NCBI GenBank assembly: GCA_007127625.1
Contig: SKYZ01000483.1
Coordinates: 1 to 7,755 of the forward strand
Direction of reading: 5' to 3'
From: Aquisalimonas sp.
Lineage (GTDB): Bacteria; Pseudomonadota; Gammaproteobacteria; Nitrococcales; Aquisalimonadaceae
DNA length: 7,755 nucleotides
Shown here: positions 7,235-7,755 of the stretch, piece after piece
How positions within the stretch are numbered: the first letter of the stretch is position 1
Layout of the letters: each line of letters begins with the position of its first letter
Notes under the pieces: generated by a model
What the model was told of the DNA's origin: nothing
The model's database searches: none
What the model saw: only the letters and a program-made list of their open reading frames with translations
Translations under genes and position numbers: made by a program

Positions 7235-7668
7235 CAGGGGCGGTTGAGGCGAATGGTCATGTCGACGGTTGCGCCGTCGACGGGGAATGCGGCGTCGCCG
7301 AAGTCCGGCGGCCCCATCCCGCCCGAGGCGTCCTGGCTGAACCCCCAGGGCTCCCGCGGCACGCCCAGCAGATTGGTGTCCAGCTCGCCGTTGCCGTTGA
7401 TGTCCTGGAACGCGGCGATGGCGTAGTCACCGGTATCCAGGCCAGGGAACGTGAGTGCAACGCTGTCGCCGCTGACCGGTTTGCGGATCTCCTCTACGGC
7501 TCCGACGCGGTCGTCAAATCTGGCCTCGGTGTCGTAGAGGGCGACCATCAGGTGCCCGGTATCCGGCTCCAGGTTCTCGACGGTGACCCGCAGGTCCGCC
7601 GCCTGGGCACCGGCAACGCCGAGGCCGAGAATCAGGCCGGTGGTCGTGCTTGCTAGCGAGTGCGTCAT
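7234..7668 (-). CDS. DUF2141 family secreted protein
   Basis: This is a 144-residue exported protein of uncharacterised family DUF2141, first gene of the leftward operon. Residues 1-23 form a signal peptide: a short start with little positive charge, a hydrophobic stretch TTGLILGLGVAGAQA and a likely cleavage after AQA (23). The mature part is a predicted beta-rich domain. It carries the family hallmark GLDTGDYAIAAFQD (76-89) followed by NGNGELDTNLLGVPREPWGF (91-110), then PDFGDAAF (121-128). Asp89, Asn91, Asn93, Glu95 and Asp97 are spaced like an EF-hand or dockerin calcium loop, so metal binding is conceivable. ATG 7668 follows GGAGG (7678-7674) by 5 nt. The stop is 12 nt before the oxygenase start. 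Function is unknown; being periplasmic it shares a compartment with the Tat-exported oxygenase and could assist it with a lipophilic substrate or product, but that is inference only. Confidence 0.88.
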   Translation of the reverse strand: MTHSLASTTTGLILGLGVAGAQAADLRVTVENLEPDTGHLMVALYDTEARFDDRVGAVEEIRKPVSGDSVALTFPGLDTGDYAIAAFQDINGNGELDTNLLGVPREPWGFSQDASGGMGPPDFGDAAFPVDGATVDMTIRLNRP

Positions 7669-7673
7669 GGTGT

Positions 7674-7678
7674 CCTCC
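7674..7678 (-). promoter_or_regulatory. Ribosome binding site for the DUF2141 gene
   Basis: Minus-strand GGAGG at 7678-7674 lies 5 nt before ATG 7668, the only good start in this frame that leaves a full signal peptide. Confidence 0.65.
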
Positions 7679-7723
7679 GGGTGTCACTGGCCGTGTCGGT
7701 GATACCAGTGTCCCGGCTCGGCG

Positions 7724-7744
7724 GCACAACGACGCGGGTTGTGC
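7724..7744. repeat. Perfect 7-bp inverted repeat upstream of the operon, candidate operator
   Basis: GCACAAC at 7724-7730 and GTTGTGC at 7738-7744 are perfect inverted copies separated by 7 bp. They lie about 56-76 bp upstream of the first gene of the leftward operon, where a regulator could act. No confident -10/-35 pair could be placed. The symmetry is visible directly; a regulatory role is inferred. Confidence 0.4.
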
Positions 7745-7755
7745 GACGGAATGCA

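Noticed and set aside
5761..7656. A 631-codon open frame on the + strand opposite the carotenoid oxygenase and DUF2141 genes
   Set aside because: The translation is rich in His, Gln, Arg and Val with no recognisable motif, while both opposite-strand genes have intact family motifs and ribosome sites. It is an antisense shadow of high-GC coding DNA.
7690..7745. A sigma70-like promoter (TTGTGC ... TATCAC) for the leftward operon
   Set aside because: The spacing is 19 bp and both hexamers match poorly, so it is not called.

Overview
The window is GC-rich, densely coding DNA with strong Shine-Dalgarno sites and overlapping or nearly abutting genes. The protein families present (NRPS with an EntF-like terminal layout, Sfp-type phosphopantetheinyl transferase, AlgZ/AlgR-like two-component pair, Tat-exported enzyme) suggest a high-GC proteobacterium, probably a gammaproteobacterium. 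No ribosomal or housekeeping marker is present, so the genus cannot be named.

Left part, + strand (1-3483). The window opens inside a nonribosomal peptide synthetase gene. It shows the end of a condensation-adenylation linker, one complete adenylation domain, one peptidyl carrier domain and a C-terminal thioesterase, so this is the terminal, product-releasing module of a larger assembly line that starts outside the window. Its stop overlaps by 4 bp (ATGA) the start of an Sfp-type phosphopantetheinyl transferase, the enzyme that would install the phosphopantetheine arm on the carrier serine. The two genes are therefore a synthetase plus its own activator. The product cannot be read from one module. 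The binding-pocket code, read by eye, resembles glutamine-type codes but has an unusual proline.

Right part, - strand (7668 down to 3446). Five genes run leftward with gaps of only 2-12 bp, and several ribosome sites lie inside the preceding gene. In transcription order they are: a secreted DUF2141 protein, a Tat-exported carotenoid cleavage oxygenase with all four iron-binding histidines, a four-helix DUF2269 membrane protein, a LytS/AlgZ-type membrane histidine kinase, and a LytTR-type response regulator. This looks like a single operon joining an extracytoplasmic apocarotenoid or stilbene cleavage enzyme to its own signalling pair. Only 87 bp of upstream DNA is visible. It contains a perfect 7-bp inverted repeat and several GTGTC direct repeats that could be control sites.

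The two transcription units converge, and their coding ends overlap by 38 bp (3446-3483) with no recognisable terminator between them. Apart from the 87-bp leader at the right edge, essentially the whole window is coding. The most notable point is the five-gene carotenoid-oxygenase/two-component operon, which I do not recognise as a described system.
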